Notes under the pieces: model-generated
Database searches by the model: none
What the model was told of the DNA's origin: nothing
The model's input: only the letters and a program-made list of their open reading frames with translations
Program-made: the position numbers and the translations under genes
NCBI GenBank assembly: GCA_026225275.1
Contig: JAMFSL010000073.1
Location: 1-64,000, forward strand
From: Puia dinghuensis
Lineage (GTDB): Bacteria > Bacteroidota > Bacteroidia > Chitinophagales > Chitinophagaceae
Direction of reading: 5' to 3'
Length of the DNA stretch: 64,000 nucleotides
In this document: one piece after another, positions 29,556 to 40,000 of the stretch
Position numbering within the stretch: the first letter of the stretch is position 1
Layout of the letters: each line of letters begins with the position of its first letter

Positions 29556-30833
29556 CTATTGTAAAGAGATCGTTCGGTTACTACTGGTAGTGAATTGGGC
29601 GCTGCGGACTGCGCAGGTTCCGGTAAAGCGATACTGTACGCCAACGATATCCGAAGGTTCGTGGGGGAAGCTAACGGAGGCGGCCCGTCGCCCGTTGACG
29701 AAGAAGTTGACCTGGCGGTGGCTGCTGATGACTTTGAGTGTACTCCACTGCGTGAGGTCGCAGCCGAAGCCTGAGAGATCAGCCTGCTGGCTGCTGATGC
29801 CCTTACCAGGCGTCCAGAGGTAGATGTCACCGATGCAAGCCTTGGCGGCGAGAGGAATGATGAAGACATCATTCTTACACTGGATCAGTACCTCAACGTA
29901 CTGGCAGACGCCCGATCCCTTATTGAAGCTATTGCTGAGGGTTGTTTCGAAACTGAAGTCGGCGTCGTTGAGTCCATCCATATCCTTTATATAGAATAGC
30001 CTGACCTTCGGCGCTTCCGGCAGGAGAGAAAGGTGGTAACGGGCGAGTGCGGCAGAATCGACGGCTATGCCTTCCTTCTTTTGGATGTCTTCTTTGGTGA
30101 AATAGAGCGGGATCGGGTCATTGTCCACGAGGCCGAGCCAGCCGCCGGAGGAGATCATGAGGTTCCGGGTCTTAACGATCTGGGTGTCGACTACGAGTTT
30201 GGCGTTGAAATAGCCCGGATGATAATAGATGGCCGAATAGACGCTGTCGGTAGCGGGTACGGCTTTTTTTCTGGACATATCCCAGGTCTGAACGATGAAT
30301 ACCGAATCGGTAGAGGTGACCGGGGCTTTGTAGTGAAAGACGACCGAGTTAGGGACGCCTTCCGTGACGGCTTTGTTGATGGTGAAGGCGAAGTCGGCTA
30401 CCGGCAGGGGGTGATTGCCGGGTTTACGATTGAGGACCGAGTAGCCCAGGAGGGCGATCGGGAGGATGAGGAGTGGCCACCAGTGGGTGAGGGGGCGGCT
30501 TGGTTTTGGGGCTGTGGTCGCGGGGGGTGTCGCCTGCGGCAAGCCTTCGGCGACCGAGGCGTGTTGTTGCCGGAAGGCAGTCCAGTCTTCATAGCCGATG
30601 AAGCGGGCGAGGGTATTGAGTGTATGGACAGAGGGCAGGTTTGTATAGGATACTTTGCCGAAGACACGTTTGAGGGTAGAGATGCTGAGGGAGATGCCGG
30701 TGGTGTCATAGATATCTACGCTGAGCTTTTCAAAGTCATAGCTCTTCCAGTCCACGCTGGCGCCCCGTTGCCATTTGGCTTCTATGAGGCGGAGGCATTT
30801 TTCGAGATAAGAAGCTTCTGAATTTATATTCAT
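29556..30833 (-). CDS. Putative membrane protein: cytoplasmic HTH-like N-terminus, one TM segment, extracytoplasmic LamG/ConA-like C-terminus
   Basis: ORF open from 30917; ATG at 30833 (MNINSEASYLEKCLRLIEAKWQ) is the likely start. TTGISLSISTLKRVFGKVSYTNLPSVHTLNTLARFIGYEDWTAF is followed by TM WPLLILPIALLGYSVL, then a beta-rich domain. Confidence 0.7.
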   Translation of the reverse strand: MNINSEASYLEKCLRLIEAKWQRGASVDWKSYDFEKLSVDIYDTTGISLSISTLKRVFGKVSYTNLPSVHTLNTLARFIGYEDWTAFRQQHASVAEGLPQATPPATTAPKPSRPLTHWWPLLILPIALLGYSVLNRKPGNHPLPVADFAFTINKAVTEGVPNSVVFHYKAPVTSTDSVFIVQTWDMSRKKAVPATDSVYSAIYYHPGYFNAKLVVDTQIVKTRNLMISSGGWLGLVDNDPIPLYFTKEDIQKKEGIAVDSAALARYHLSLLPEAPKVRLFYIKDMDGLNDADFSFETTLSNSFNKGSGVCQYVEVLIQCKNDVFIIPLAAKACIGDIYLWTPGKGISSQQADLSGFGCDLTQWSTLKVISSHRQVNFFVNGRRAASVSFPHEPSDIVGVQYRFTGTCAVRSAQFTTSSNRTISLQ

Positions 30834-30962
30834 TTTATAATCAACATGTTGCGATTCTGAACGCCATTGAACCAACGTGAATGGATTTGAAGACCGTTTA
30901 GCTGGCCGGCTCTCCATCTTTGTGTCATCCGATCATTAATTAAACATAAAAATAATCAATCT

Positions 30963-32075
30963 ATGATGACAAAGGTATTTCTTGTTGCCGGCTGCTGTTG
31001 TTTTGCATTGGCGGTGTCGGCGCAAAAAAAAGATGCTACAGTAACGGTGCCGCTGCGGGCAGAAAACTGGACCTTCAGGCCCGGGGGGGTGGAATTTACC
31101 GGCGGCGACCATCCGGCAATGAAGATCATTTCTTCGGGGGGAACGGTGGCTTTAAAGGACTTTGATTTTACGGACGGTACTATTGAATTCGATGATCAGC
31201 CGGCGCAGGTGCGGTTTGCGTCATTTTATTTCCGGTGGCAGGACTCGCTGGAGAGCGAGTGTTTTTATTTCCGGGTCCCGCATAGCGGGGATGTGGATGC
31301 GGTTCAGTATGCACCCATCATCAAAGGCATCAATTTCTGGAATATGCTGGAGTATTACCAGGGTAATGTGGTGATTCAGCAGCAGGCGCCGAACCATGTC
31401 AAGCTGGTGATCTCGGGGCGGCAGATGCGGGTGTATGTGAATAGTGTAGCGCTGCCGGTATTGGAAGTGCCCTGCCTGGAAGGCAATACTACGCATGGTA
31501 CACTGGCTTTTGACGGGGAGGTCACCATTTCCAACCTGGTGGTGCGGCGGGGGCAGGTGGAAGGGCTGGCCGCTGCGGAAGGGCTAGACCCAACCTATAA
31601 CGACTCCCGGTATATCCGGCATTGGCAGGTGACCGAACCGGACAGCATTCCGAGAGGTATTGAGTTCAGCTATGACCTGTTGCCAGGCAAGCTGACTGCC
31701 TGGAAGCCGATCGTTGCGGAGCGGCGGGGGTTGATCGATCTTTCGCGGCTATATGGGGGGAGCCATAGCCGGCGGATTGCGTGGCTGAAGACGACCCTGC
31801 ATGCCGAGGCGGCGCGTACGTGTCAACTGCGGTTGGGTTTCCTGAATGATACATGGGTGATGGTCAATGGCAAGTTTGTGTATATAGATAAGAATATTTA
31901 CGGGCATCCCATGGCAAAGGTGCCGGATGGACGATTATCTATCGATAATGCAACCATTACCCTTCCTTTACAACAGGGGGATAATGAGCTGATAATAGGC
32001 GTCGCGAATGATTTTTATGGCTGGGGGATTATGGCGCGACTGGATGATCTGCGGGGGATCACGCTGGAGAAATGA
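30963..32075 (+). CDS. Secreted LamG/ConA-like domain protein
   Basis: Signal peptide (VFLVAGCCCFALAVSAQ); KDFDFTDGTIEFDDQPAQVRFASFYFRWQDSLESECFYFRVPHSG... with NLVVRRGQ resembles a concanavalin-like fold. Confidence 0.65.
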   Translation: MMTKVFLVAGCCCFALAVSAQKKDATVTVPLRAENWTFRPGGVEFTGGDHPAMKIISSGGTVALKDFDFTDGTIEFDDQPAQVRFASFYFRWQDSLESECFYFRVPHSGDVDAVQYAPIIKGINFWNMLEYYQGNVVIQQQAPNHVKLVISGRQMRVYVNSVALPVLEVPCLEGNTTHGTLAFDGEVTISNLVVRRGQVEGLAAAEGLDPTYNDSRYIRHWQVTEPDSIPRGIEFSYDLLPGKLTAWKPIVAERRGLIDLSRLYGGSHSRRIAWLKTTLHAEAARTCQLRLGFLNDTWVMVNGKFVYIDKNIYGHPMAKVPDGRLSIDNATITLPLQQGDNELIIGVANDFYGWGIMARLDDLRGITLEK

Positions 32076-32214
32076 GTGGGGTGTAGGGGGGCCATAGAGT
32101 AGTCGCGTACAGCCAATGTATCAAAAGCGAACGCTTATTTGATCCCGCTGAACTGTTAATGATTTGATTTATAGGTAAGTGAGTGGCTGGCATCGGGCTT
32201 GCAACCTGTGGTGT

Positions 32215-32394
32215 ATGTTACGGAGTTACCTGATCACGATCATTGTGTTATTGAACGCTATCGGCGGGTTGGTTTTGCTGATCACCTGTATTCATTTTCT
32301 GGGGTGGCTTGCGCTGTTGCTGGCGGGGCTGGGTTTCATCACGGCGATGGTCGCAGGCAATTTCCTAAAAGTAGTGGGATTTATAGGATTTTAA
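32215..32394 (+). CDS. Small two-TM membrane protein (putative)
   Basis: 60 codons: MLRSYLITIIVLLNAIGGLVLLITCIHFLGWLALLLAGLGFITAMVAGNFLKVVGFIGF; two hydrophobic helices; ends convergent with the hemerythrin gene. Confidence 0.4.
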   Translation: MLRSYLITIIVLLNAIGGLVLLITCIHFLGWLALLLAGLGFITAMVAGNFLKVVGFIGF

Positions 32395-33071
32395 TTAAAC
32401 GGGGAGAGGTAGAGGAGCTGAGCGTTCAGTTCCTTTTCCATTTTCAGGGCTTTGGGGATCAGCACTTCTTCCTCGATGTGGGCGTGAACAGAGAGGTCCT
32501 GTTCGAAGGCCTGCAGTTGGGAGAGCAGGATGCGGTACAGGGATTCATTGGTTTGGGGAGGGGCGTAGAGGCGGATCGTCTGGCGGATGTCTTTCAGTTC
32601 GTCTTCCGTGTCATGGTGATCGCTGAGGAACTGGTTGATGGAATAGTCGCGGCGGGCGATCAGGAAGTGGGAGAAGTGGGCGGGTGTCTTTTCGGCTTCC
32701 TGGAGTATCTTAATATAAGGCAGCAGCAATTGTTCTTCGGCATGGATATGTAGCGACAGGTCCTGGACATACCGGTGAAAGAAGTTTTGCAATGCGGCCA
32801 GAATGGGATGATGAGAGTCGTAGTGACCGGATAGCAGCAGTATGCTTTGTTCTATTTCGGGAAGTTTCTTTTGGAAGTAAAAGATATGCGTCCGCTGGAT
32901 GTAATCGACAATTATTTCGACGGGAAAGGTATCAAAATCCCGCGCGTTGAACAATTTGTCCTCAAACACCCGAAGGAGGGTGGCTATAAACTCTATATGT
33001 TCACCCGGCATGGACGGTTGTGACGGATACCGTTGCATGACCTGGGGGTAAAAATCGCTGTTTTCAGGCAT
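32391..33071 (-). CDS. Hemerythrin domain-containing protein
   Basis: HHE-type motifs: LSGHYDSHHPILAALQNFFHRYVQDLSLHIHAEEQLLLPYI and FLSDHHDTEDELKDIR...LSVHAHIEEEVLIPKAL. Confidence 0.88.
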   Translation of the reverse strand: MPENSDFYPQVMQRYPSQPSMPGEHIEFIATLLRVFEDKLFNARDFDTFPVEIIVDYIQRTHIFYFQKKLPEIEQSILLLSGHYDSHHPILAALQNFFHRYVQDLSLHIHAEEQLLLPYIKILQEAEKTPAHFSHFLIARRDYSINQFLSDHHDTEDELKDIRQTIRLYAPPQTNESLYRILLSQLQAFEQDLSVHAHIEEEVLIPKALKMEKELNAQLLYLSPFN

Positions 33072-33134
33072 GGCTTCCAGCTTTTATATCAAACCGACTA
33101 CAAAAATAAGGTAATTCCCGATAATGCAGCGGAC

Positions 33135-33149
33135 TTACCTATAAGGTAA
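33135..33149. promoter_or_regulatory. Palindromic operator candidate upstream of the hemerythrin gene
   Basis: TTACCT-ATA-AGGTAA perfect 6-bp inverted repeat, with a further AAGGTAA half-site at 33108-33114, in the hemerythrin/chitinase divergent region. Confidence 0.45.
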
Positions 33150-33184
33150 CTATTAGCCGAAATAGTTTTCCTGCCGTCGGGGGT

Positions 33185-33213
33185 TTTGTGGCAAGGTTTT
33201 AACGGTATGTTTA
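33185..33213 (+). promoter_or_regulatory. Bacteroidota-type promoter of the GH18 gene
   Basis: TTTG - N17 - TATGTTTA against consensus TTTG - N17-23 - TAnnTTTG, 60 bp before ATG 33273. Confidence 0.5.
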
Positions 33214-33272
33214 GAATACAGGCTGTCGGCCAATGTCTGTTTTCATTTTTCATTTTCAAACCTAATTCTATT

Positions 33273-34661
33273 ATGAGAAAGCGTACCTTTTTCACATTAA
33301 CGACGTGTTCTCTCTTTTTATTACTGCTGGCATCGTGCGAAAAAAATATTACCGGGTCATCCGCTGGTAAGACCGAGCCGAGGGCGGTGACGGGGTCCTT
33401 CAAGGTAGTCGGTTATTTACCTTCTTATAGCGGTGCGGTGAGCCACGTGCAGTTCAGCAAGCTGACCCATATTATCTATGCTTTTTTGATCCCTACTTCC
33501 AGCGGCGGTTATGATGCTGTTGACAATCCTGTTAAACTGGACAGTATGGTGACCTATGCACATGCCAACGGAGTAAAGGCTATGATCTCTGTAGGCGGCG
33601 GCGGAGGTGGAAACGGATTTGCCGGTATTGTGGCCAGCTCTTCCAACATCACGACTTTCGTGAACAATATGATGAGCTTCTGCAACCAGTATAATCTTGA
33701 CGGGGTCGATATCGACTGGGAATATCCCAGCGGGGGCACGCAGGCCACTAATTTCCTGACGATGATGCAGCAGCTGGGTACGGCGCTGCACAATGCCGGG
33801 AAGCAGCTGAGCGTTGCCGTCATCGGGGAAGACGGTGGCAACTATATCGAAAGCGGCATGTACAAGACGATCGATTTCATGACCATTATGGCCTATGATG
33901 ACAATAATTTTCAGCATTCCACTTATGAGCTGGCCACGCAGTGCATGGCTTACTGGCTTGGCCAGGGATGTCCTGCCTCCGAGGCTGTGCTGGGGGTGCC
34001 ATTCTACGGGCATGACTCATCGCTTAGTGAAAATGACCCCAATGACGAGCCGGAATATAATACGATCATTGCAGGGGGTGGTAATCCGCAGCTGGATGTC
34101 TTCGGCGCTATCGGGTATAATGGTCTGCTGACCATGAAGAGCAAGACGAGCTATGCCATGGCGACAGGCGGCGGCATCGGTATCTGGGAACTGTCGGGTG
34201 ATGCGACGGGCAGCAGTTCCCTGCTGTCGGCTATTTACCAGGTGGTCCAGGCCAACGGGGTCGTCAGTACGGGTGCACCTGTAGGGACGATAGTGACATT
34301 CAAGGGTTTTAATGGTCTGTATGTCACCAGTAATGATGGTGATTCCTCGATGGAATGCAACAGGGCGACGGCGCAGGCCTGGGAGGATTTCACTGTTGTC
34401 GATGCCGGCTATGGCAAGGTAGCCCTACAGGCGATGAGTCATTATGTCTCTTCGGAGGATGGTGGCATACCGATCACCTGTAACAGGACGAGCTATAGTA
34501 CCTGGGAAGAGTTCGACTGGATACCGGTACCGGGAAGTACTACGCAGGTGTACCTGAGAGGGACCAACGGGCTGTTCATTTCCAGCGAGGATGGATTACA
34601 GGCGATGACCTGTACCTGGCCGGTCGCGAGCGGTTGGGAGGCCTTTGGGGTAAATCAATAA
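33273..34661 (+). CDS. GH18 chitinase-like lipoprotein with C-terminal fascin/beta-trefoil-like repeats
   Basis: Lipobox LLLLASCEKN; GH18 catalytic DGVDIDWEYPSGG, AMISVGGGGGG, MTIMAYDD, GIGIWELSGDA; C-terminal three-repeat module. Confidence 0.93.
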   Translation: MRKRTFFTLTTCSLFLLLLASCEKNITGSSAGKTEPRAVTGSFKVVGYLPSYSGAVSHVQFSKLTHIIYAFLIPTSSGGYDAVDNPVKLDSMVTYAHANGVKAMISVGGGGGGNGFAGIVASSSNITTFVNNMMSFCNQYNLDGVDIDWEYPSGGTQATNFLTMMQQLGTALHNAGKQLSVAVIGEDGGNYIESGMYKTIDFMTIMAYDDNNFQHSTYELATQCMAYWLGQGCPASEAVLGVPFYGHDSSLSENDPNDEPEYNTIIAGGGNPQLDVFGAIGYNGLLTMKSKTSYAMATGGGIGIWELSGDATGSSSLLSAIYQVVQANGVVSTGAPVGTIVTFKGFNGLYVTSNDGDSSMECNRATAQAWEDFTVVDAGYGKVALQAMSHYVSSEDGGIPITCNRTSYSTWEEFDWIPVPGSTTQVYLRGTNGLFISSEDGLQAMTCTWPVASGWEAFGVNQ

Positions 34662-34692
34662 TTTTAGGCCGACAGCCTTTATAAATAAGGTA

Positions 34693-34730
34693 AAGGCCGC
34701 CCTGGTTCGGGCGGCCTTCTTTACTTTTTT
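34693..34730 (+). terminator. Rho-independent terminator of the GH18 gene
   Basis: AAGGCCGCCC-TGGTTC-GGGCGGCCTT (10-bp stem) followed by CTTTACTTTTTT. Confidence 0.85.
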
Positions 34731-34743
34731 GGGGCGGCTTTCT

Positions 34744-35622
34744 TTATTTCCGGCGTAGGTATTGCACCAGTTCCCTGGGTCTGTCCGTCTGAATGATCGT
34801 GGCGCCATGCGCGATCAGCCAATCCCAACTGTCCCGGGTATTCCCATCCTCCACGGCCATATCATCGCAGTGCCCCCCATTGAGACTTGGCCAAAGGGCA
34901 TTTATCCAGATCCCGACATGATGGTCGTGGATGAAGCGGGTGTCTAACAGAACCGAGGAAGTATCCTTTTGGAAGATCAATTCGAATGCATAAGGCGTCA
35001 TGTGTTGCAGAAAGGCATCGATCTTTGCCCGGGCAAGCGGTTTATCCAGGTAAACCACGGGCATGTAGATGATGCTGTCGAGCAGATCACCATATTTAGC
35101 CTGCAGATCGGTATAGTCCGCATCCGACTTGAAGATGGCCTGCCGGAGAGTATGCGTTTCCTTTAGAATGGCATATGCCTCCCGGTAATAATCATAGCTT
35201 TTATCCAGGTTGACCATCACCGGCTTACCGCGCAGCGCGATCATCACCTCCCGTAACGTGGGGATACGGTTATTCGTCAATACCCCCAGGCCGTCTTTCA
35301 ACCGGAACTGTTGCAGTTCCGCCAGCATGTAATCGGCTGGCCGGCCTTTGCCATTGCTTGTGCGGTCAAGGGTCTGATCATGCAGGATAACAATCTCGCC
35401 ATCCTTTGTCTTATTCAAATCGAGTTCTACTATGTCCACGCCCAGCCCGGCGGCGTCGAGGAAGGCCCGGACGGAATTTTCAGGCGCATCGCGCCAATCT
35501 CCGCGATGCGCCGCTACCTGTACCCGCTGTTTCGCTGCAAGCTGCGGTCCTTCTGTGGCTGCCGGTGCAGCCGACGGGCCGTACGAAACGCATAACAACA
35601 GTAAACTATATAGCTTTATCAT
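34744..35622 (-). CDS. Glycerophosphodiester phosphodiesterase family protein
   Basis: VAAHRGDWRDAPENSVRAFLDAAGLGVDIVELDLNKTKDGEIVILHDQTLDRTSNGKG. The start at 35622 overlaps the susD-like stop region. Confidence 0.93.
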   Translation of the reverse strand: MIKLYSLLLLCVSYGPSAAPAATEGPQLAAKQRVQVAAHRGDWRDAPENSVRAFLDAAGLGVDIVELDLNKTKDGEIVILHDQTLDRTSNGKGRPADYMLAELQQFRLKDGLGVLTNNRIPTLREVMIALRGKPVMVNLDKSYDYYREAYAILKETHTLRQAIFKSDADYTDLQAKYGDLLDSIIYMPVVYLDKPLARAKIDAFLQHMTPYAFELIFQKDTSSVLLDTRFIHDHHVGIWINALWPSLNGGHCDDMAVEDGNTRDSWDWLIAHGATIIQTDRPRELVQYLRRK

Positions 35623-35623
35623 A

Positions 35624-37039
35624 TCAGTACCCTGGATTTTGTGCGAAAATACTTGGATTAGCCATGATTTCAATTTCCGGTTCGGGAATCGGATACAAAT
35701 AATTAAACGACTGAAAGTTCACCGGCGTCAGCCCGGACGCTGCGAAGGCTGCTGCTGCCGAATTTGTCCGGCATAAGTCGAACCAACGGTGCAGCTCCAG
35801 CGGCAGTTCCAGCCGCCGTTCCTGCCATACCGCCTGGCGGAAACTTGCCTGATCGGATAATTGTGCAGCCGTAAACAGCGTCGCACCGGCTCTGGACCGC
35901 ACGGCATTCAGATTGGCGAAGGCCGGCCCATTGGGATCTGAATCGTATCCGACTTCATTCGAGGCCTCTGCGTACATGAGCAGTACATCGGCATACCGCA
36001 ACACGATGAAATCGTTGCCCAATGCCTTTGTATTAGGATCATAGGTGTCATAATATTTCAGCACCGGCTTGTCATTCGCATCCAGTGTGGCGGTAGTCAG
36101 CAACGCCCCCCGGGTATCCGTAGGCCCATAAGCGCTGATCAGGTTGGGGTCGAGGCCAGGTTGATTGAAGTATGACGGCAGCGCATGTCCTTCTCCCGGA
36201 ACAGATTTATTATACTGGATAGCGAAAATGACCTCTGCATTCATTTTGTTATTGACATCGAAGACCGAAGCGATAGAAGGCAGCAGCGAATAGCCATAGG
36301 GATTACCGGCTGCAAGCAAAGGCTGTAGTGTGCTGACTGCCTGAGGATACTTCTCCTCTGTCAGGTATACTTTTCCCAGCAAGGCTATCGCCGCACCTTG
36401 TGTCGCCCGCCCCAGCTCGGTAGTATTGGAATAGGTCGGCGGCAACAAGCTCATCGCCTGGGTCAGGTCACCCTCGATTGCCGCATATACCTGTGGGACA
36501 GTGCTGCGACCTACCTTCAGCGACTGGCTGGCTGTGATAGGGGTCAGCACCACTGGCGCACCGCCCCACATCCTGACGATGTTGAAATAGTGGAGGGCGC
36601 GCAGGAATAGGAGTTCCCCCTGATATTGGCCCTTCAGGGTGGAATCTGTCACCACATTGATATTGGACAGGGCAAGATTGCACCGGTAGATCGCATGATA
36701 GAGCGAATCCCAGGCGGCAGCGATATCTGTATTGTCGGAGCCTGCCAGGAAACGGTCGACATTGTATTCCGTACCTGCATTAGCGCCGGGATTGAGATCC
36801 TGGATATTATCACTGCGTGCCTCCATCATTGTGATGAAAACCGGGGTCAGGCTGGGATAATTGCCCATATACAATGTCTGCAAGGGCGCATAGGCGGCGA
36901 TCACTGCATTGTCGATATCGGTCGTTGTCTTGAAGAAATTGGCATCCGTCGTCTCCGAAGGCGGCAGCAAAGTCAGAAAGCTTTTCTTACAGGAGAACAG
37001 GGCCGCACTGAGGACAAGATATAGAATCGATCTTTTCAT
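35624..37039 (-). CDS. SusD/RagB family nutrient-binding outer membrane lipoprotein
   Basis: Lipobox (ALFSCKKSFL), ELLFLRALHYFNIVRMWGGAPVVL, FIVLRYADVLLMYAEASNEVGYD, WQERRLELPLELHRWFDLCR. Confidence 0.95.
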   Translation of the reverse strand: MKRSILYLVLSAALFSCKKSFLTLLPPSETTDANFFKTTTDIDNAVIAAYAPLQTLYMGNYPSLTPVFITMMEARSDNIQDLNPGANAGTEYNVDRFLAGSDNTDIAAAWDSLYHAIYRCNLALSNINVVTDSTLKGQYQGELLFLRALHYFNIVRMWGGAPVVLTPITASQSLKVGRSTVPQVYAAIEGDLTQAMSLLPPTYSNTTELGRATQGAAIALLGKVYLTEEKYPQAVSTLQPLLAAGNPYGYSLLPSIASVFDVNNKMNAEVIFAIQYNKSVPGEGHALPSYFNQPGLDPNLISAYGPTDTRGALLTTATLDANDKPVLKYYDTYDPNTKALGNDFIVLRYADVLLMYAEASNEVGYDSDPNGPAFANLNAVRSRAGATLFTAAQLSDQASFRQAVWQERRLELPLELHRWFDLCRTNSAAAAFAASGLTPVNFQSFNYLYPIPEPEIEIMANPSIFAQNPGY

Positions 37040-37056
37040 TGTCTGAGGGTTGATAG

Positions 37057-40000
37057 TTAAAATTTCACATTTAGACCAACGAGGTAAGTTTTGGAGACAG
37101 GATAGCTGCCATAATCGATACCCTGCTGGATGGGATTGGGATCGATGCTGACTTCGGGATTATATCCATTGTATTTGGTAACGGTAAAGGGATTTTCGGC
37201 TGTGACATACAGTCTCACACTCGACAGATGCGCCCAATGTAATGTCTTCTGGGGCGCCGTGATACCCAGCGTCAGGTCCCGGACCCGCATATAAGACCCG
37301 GACGAGAGATGATAGGTGGAGATAGTGGCGTTCAGTCCTGTCTCGCTGCGGTTGGCCCTGGCATCTCTGCCGTTGCCGGGATCCTGTGGTGACATCCACC
37401 GGCCCAGTGCGTCTGTCGTATTATTGCCATAGCTCTCAGAAGAATTGTAATGCCGCTGTGCAATATTGGCTATCGTATTGCCATACAACCCTTGTAAGGC
37501 CGCGCCGAAGTCCAGTATACCATATTGTAGTTGTCCGGAGTATCCATACATGAACTTGGGCTGATAGTTGCCGGTGATCGCTTTGTCATTGCCATCGATG
37601 ACCCCATCCCCATTGACATCCTTAAATTTGAAGTCTCCCGGCTGGACACCGGCCGCCTTTGCCTTCGTCGTATCCACATCCGTCTGGTCCCGGAATACGC
37701 CTGTCTTTACCAGTGTATAGTAGTTGCCAATCGGCTTGCCCACCTGGGTAATGAAATAGATCACACTCTGTGCCTCGGTAATGATGGAATTCACCCCGCC
37801 CAGGCTGATGACCTTGTTGCGGTTAGCGCTGTAATTAATGGAATTGGTGAACCTGAACTTGCCCAGCTGGCTGGTGTTCGTCAGCGTAATTTCGATCCCC
37901 TTGTTATTCACCCTTCCGATATTGACCAGATTCGAGGCGAATCCCGATGCATTCGGGACAGGGACATTGAGCAGCAGATGACTGGTATTGTTGTTGTATA
38001 CATCGACCGTAGCACCCAGCAATCCCTGCCACAACGAGACGTCCGTGCCGATATCGACGGCGGCCGTCTTTTCCCATCCCAGTTCAGGATTTGCGGGATT
38101 GTTTTCATACAGGCCGGCCTGTAGTGTACCCGATGCCGGTCCCGTTACGTAATTGGCCTGCGTAAGCGTGGCCAGGTAGGCATAATCGCCAATCTGAAAA
38201 TTACCTGTCTGACCATAGCTACCGCGGACCTTTAAATTGCTGATCACCCGACTGTCTTTGAGGAAATCCTCGTCGCTCACCACCCAGCCGGCGCTGGCAG
38301 ATGGGAAATAGCCGTACTTCGTATCGGGACCGAAGCGGGATGATCCATCCGCCCTGATCGCCGCAGACAGCAGATAGCGGTCCTTGTAGCTATATTGCAC
38401 GCGGGCGATGCCTGATAACAGGGACCATTCATTGATAGCCGAGGACCAGCTGGTAATGGTGGTAGCGGCATTCAGCGTTTGCACGAGATCATTAGGGAAG
38501 CCGGTCGCTCCGATATTGGAGGCGTTATCCCGTTCCTTCTGGAGGGTGAAGCCCGCCAGCGCCTGGATCGAATGATCACCCCATCGTTTGGTGTAATTCA
38601 AGGTGTGTTCCATGACCCAGTTGGTGATATTGTTGCCGATATAGCTGGCAGTGGGTACAGAGGGTGTAGTCAGCGTCAACGGGCTGGGCAGTGTGGAAGG
38701 TGCAAACATGCTCCTGTTGAAATTGCTGATATCCGCGCCGAACGAGACCCGGTAGCGTAATCCCTTCATCAGTTCATATTCCGCGAACAGATTACCCAGC
38801 AGTTTTTGTTCGAAGGTCTGGTCCTTCTTCAGCATGGCCAGGGCCACGGGATTGACCCCATTCGACTGGGACCACTGCCAGGCGTATTGACTGAAGTTAT
38901 AGGTGCCGTCGGCATTATGTACGGGAAAAAAGGGAGATGCGACGAGAGCGCCTTCTATGATGTTCTGATTGGCATTGTTGAACGCGCCTTCCGTCTGCAG
39001 GTAGTCATAGATCGCATAATCGTAGCTGATGCTGGCGCCGACGCGGAAGCGGTCATAATGAGCATCCAGGTTGACCCGGGTAGAATACCGTTTGAAGCCG
39101 GAGTTGACGACGATACCGTCCTGGTCCAGGTAATTACCGGAAATATAATACTGGATATGATCAGAACCGCCGGAAGTGGACAGCGTATGGCTCTGGATAG
39201 GCGCGGTCTGGAAAATGGCCTTCTGCCAGTTGGTATTCGTCAGCCCCGGTTCGTGGTTAAGATAAGGAAAGATCTCTGGAGGCATCTCGTAAGGCAGACT
39301 GGTATTGGTCGGTGCGGCCCCCAGGTTGGCCAGGCGCGTCGCATTGTTATCCGTGGCGTTGCCGCTGCGACCCAGGGCCTCCAGGTCATCGAAATAGGTA
39401 TTGTTGTGTGCATCATAGATGAGCTGAGCGTACTGCGTGGCATTGAGCATGGGGATCATTTTCGACACCTGCTGCTGGCCATAGTAGCTATTGAGGTTGA
39501 CCGACAGTTGGTCCTTCTTCCCCCGCTTGGTGGTGATGATCACGACGCCATTCGATCCTCTCGACCCATAGATGGCCGCGGCGGAGGCATCCTTGAGTAC
39601 ATCGATGCTTTCAATATCGTTTACGTTGATGGCATTCAGGGGATTCACCTTGAAGCCGGGACCGGTGACATCATTATCAGACAAGGGAACACCGTCTATC
39701 ACGTATAGGGGATCGCTGCCTGCCGTAATCGTGCCCGTTCCACGGACATGGATCGAGATGCCGGCGCCCGGCGCCCCATCCGGTTCCAATACCTGCACGC
39801 CGGCCAATTTTCCCTTCATCGCTTTGTCTACTCCGGTTGACGGGAAGTTGTTGACGTCGTCCGCGTGAAGGCTTGCAATAGAGGTTGTAATATCCCGCTT
39901 GGCCTGCGTTCCATAACCGACGACCACCGCCTGGCCCAGGTTGTTCGATGCAATAGCCATGACAATGTTGATCACCTGCCGACCGGCCACTTTCACCTCC

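Noticed and set aside
32199-32753. 184-aa + ORF across the hemerythrin gene
   Set aside because: Runs antisense through the conserved hemerythrin motifs.
38806-39708. 300-aa + strand ORF opposite susC
   Set aside because: Shadow ORF of the SusC plug/barrel region.
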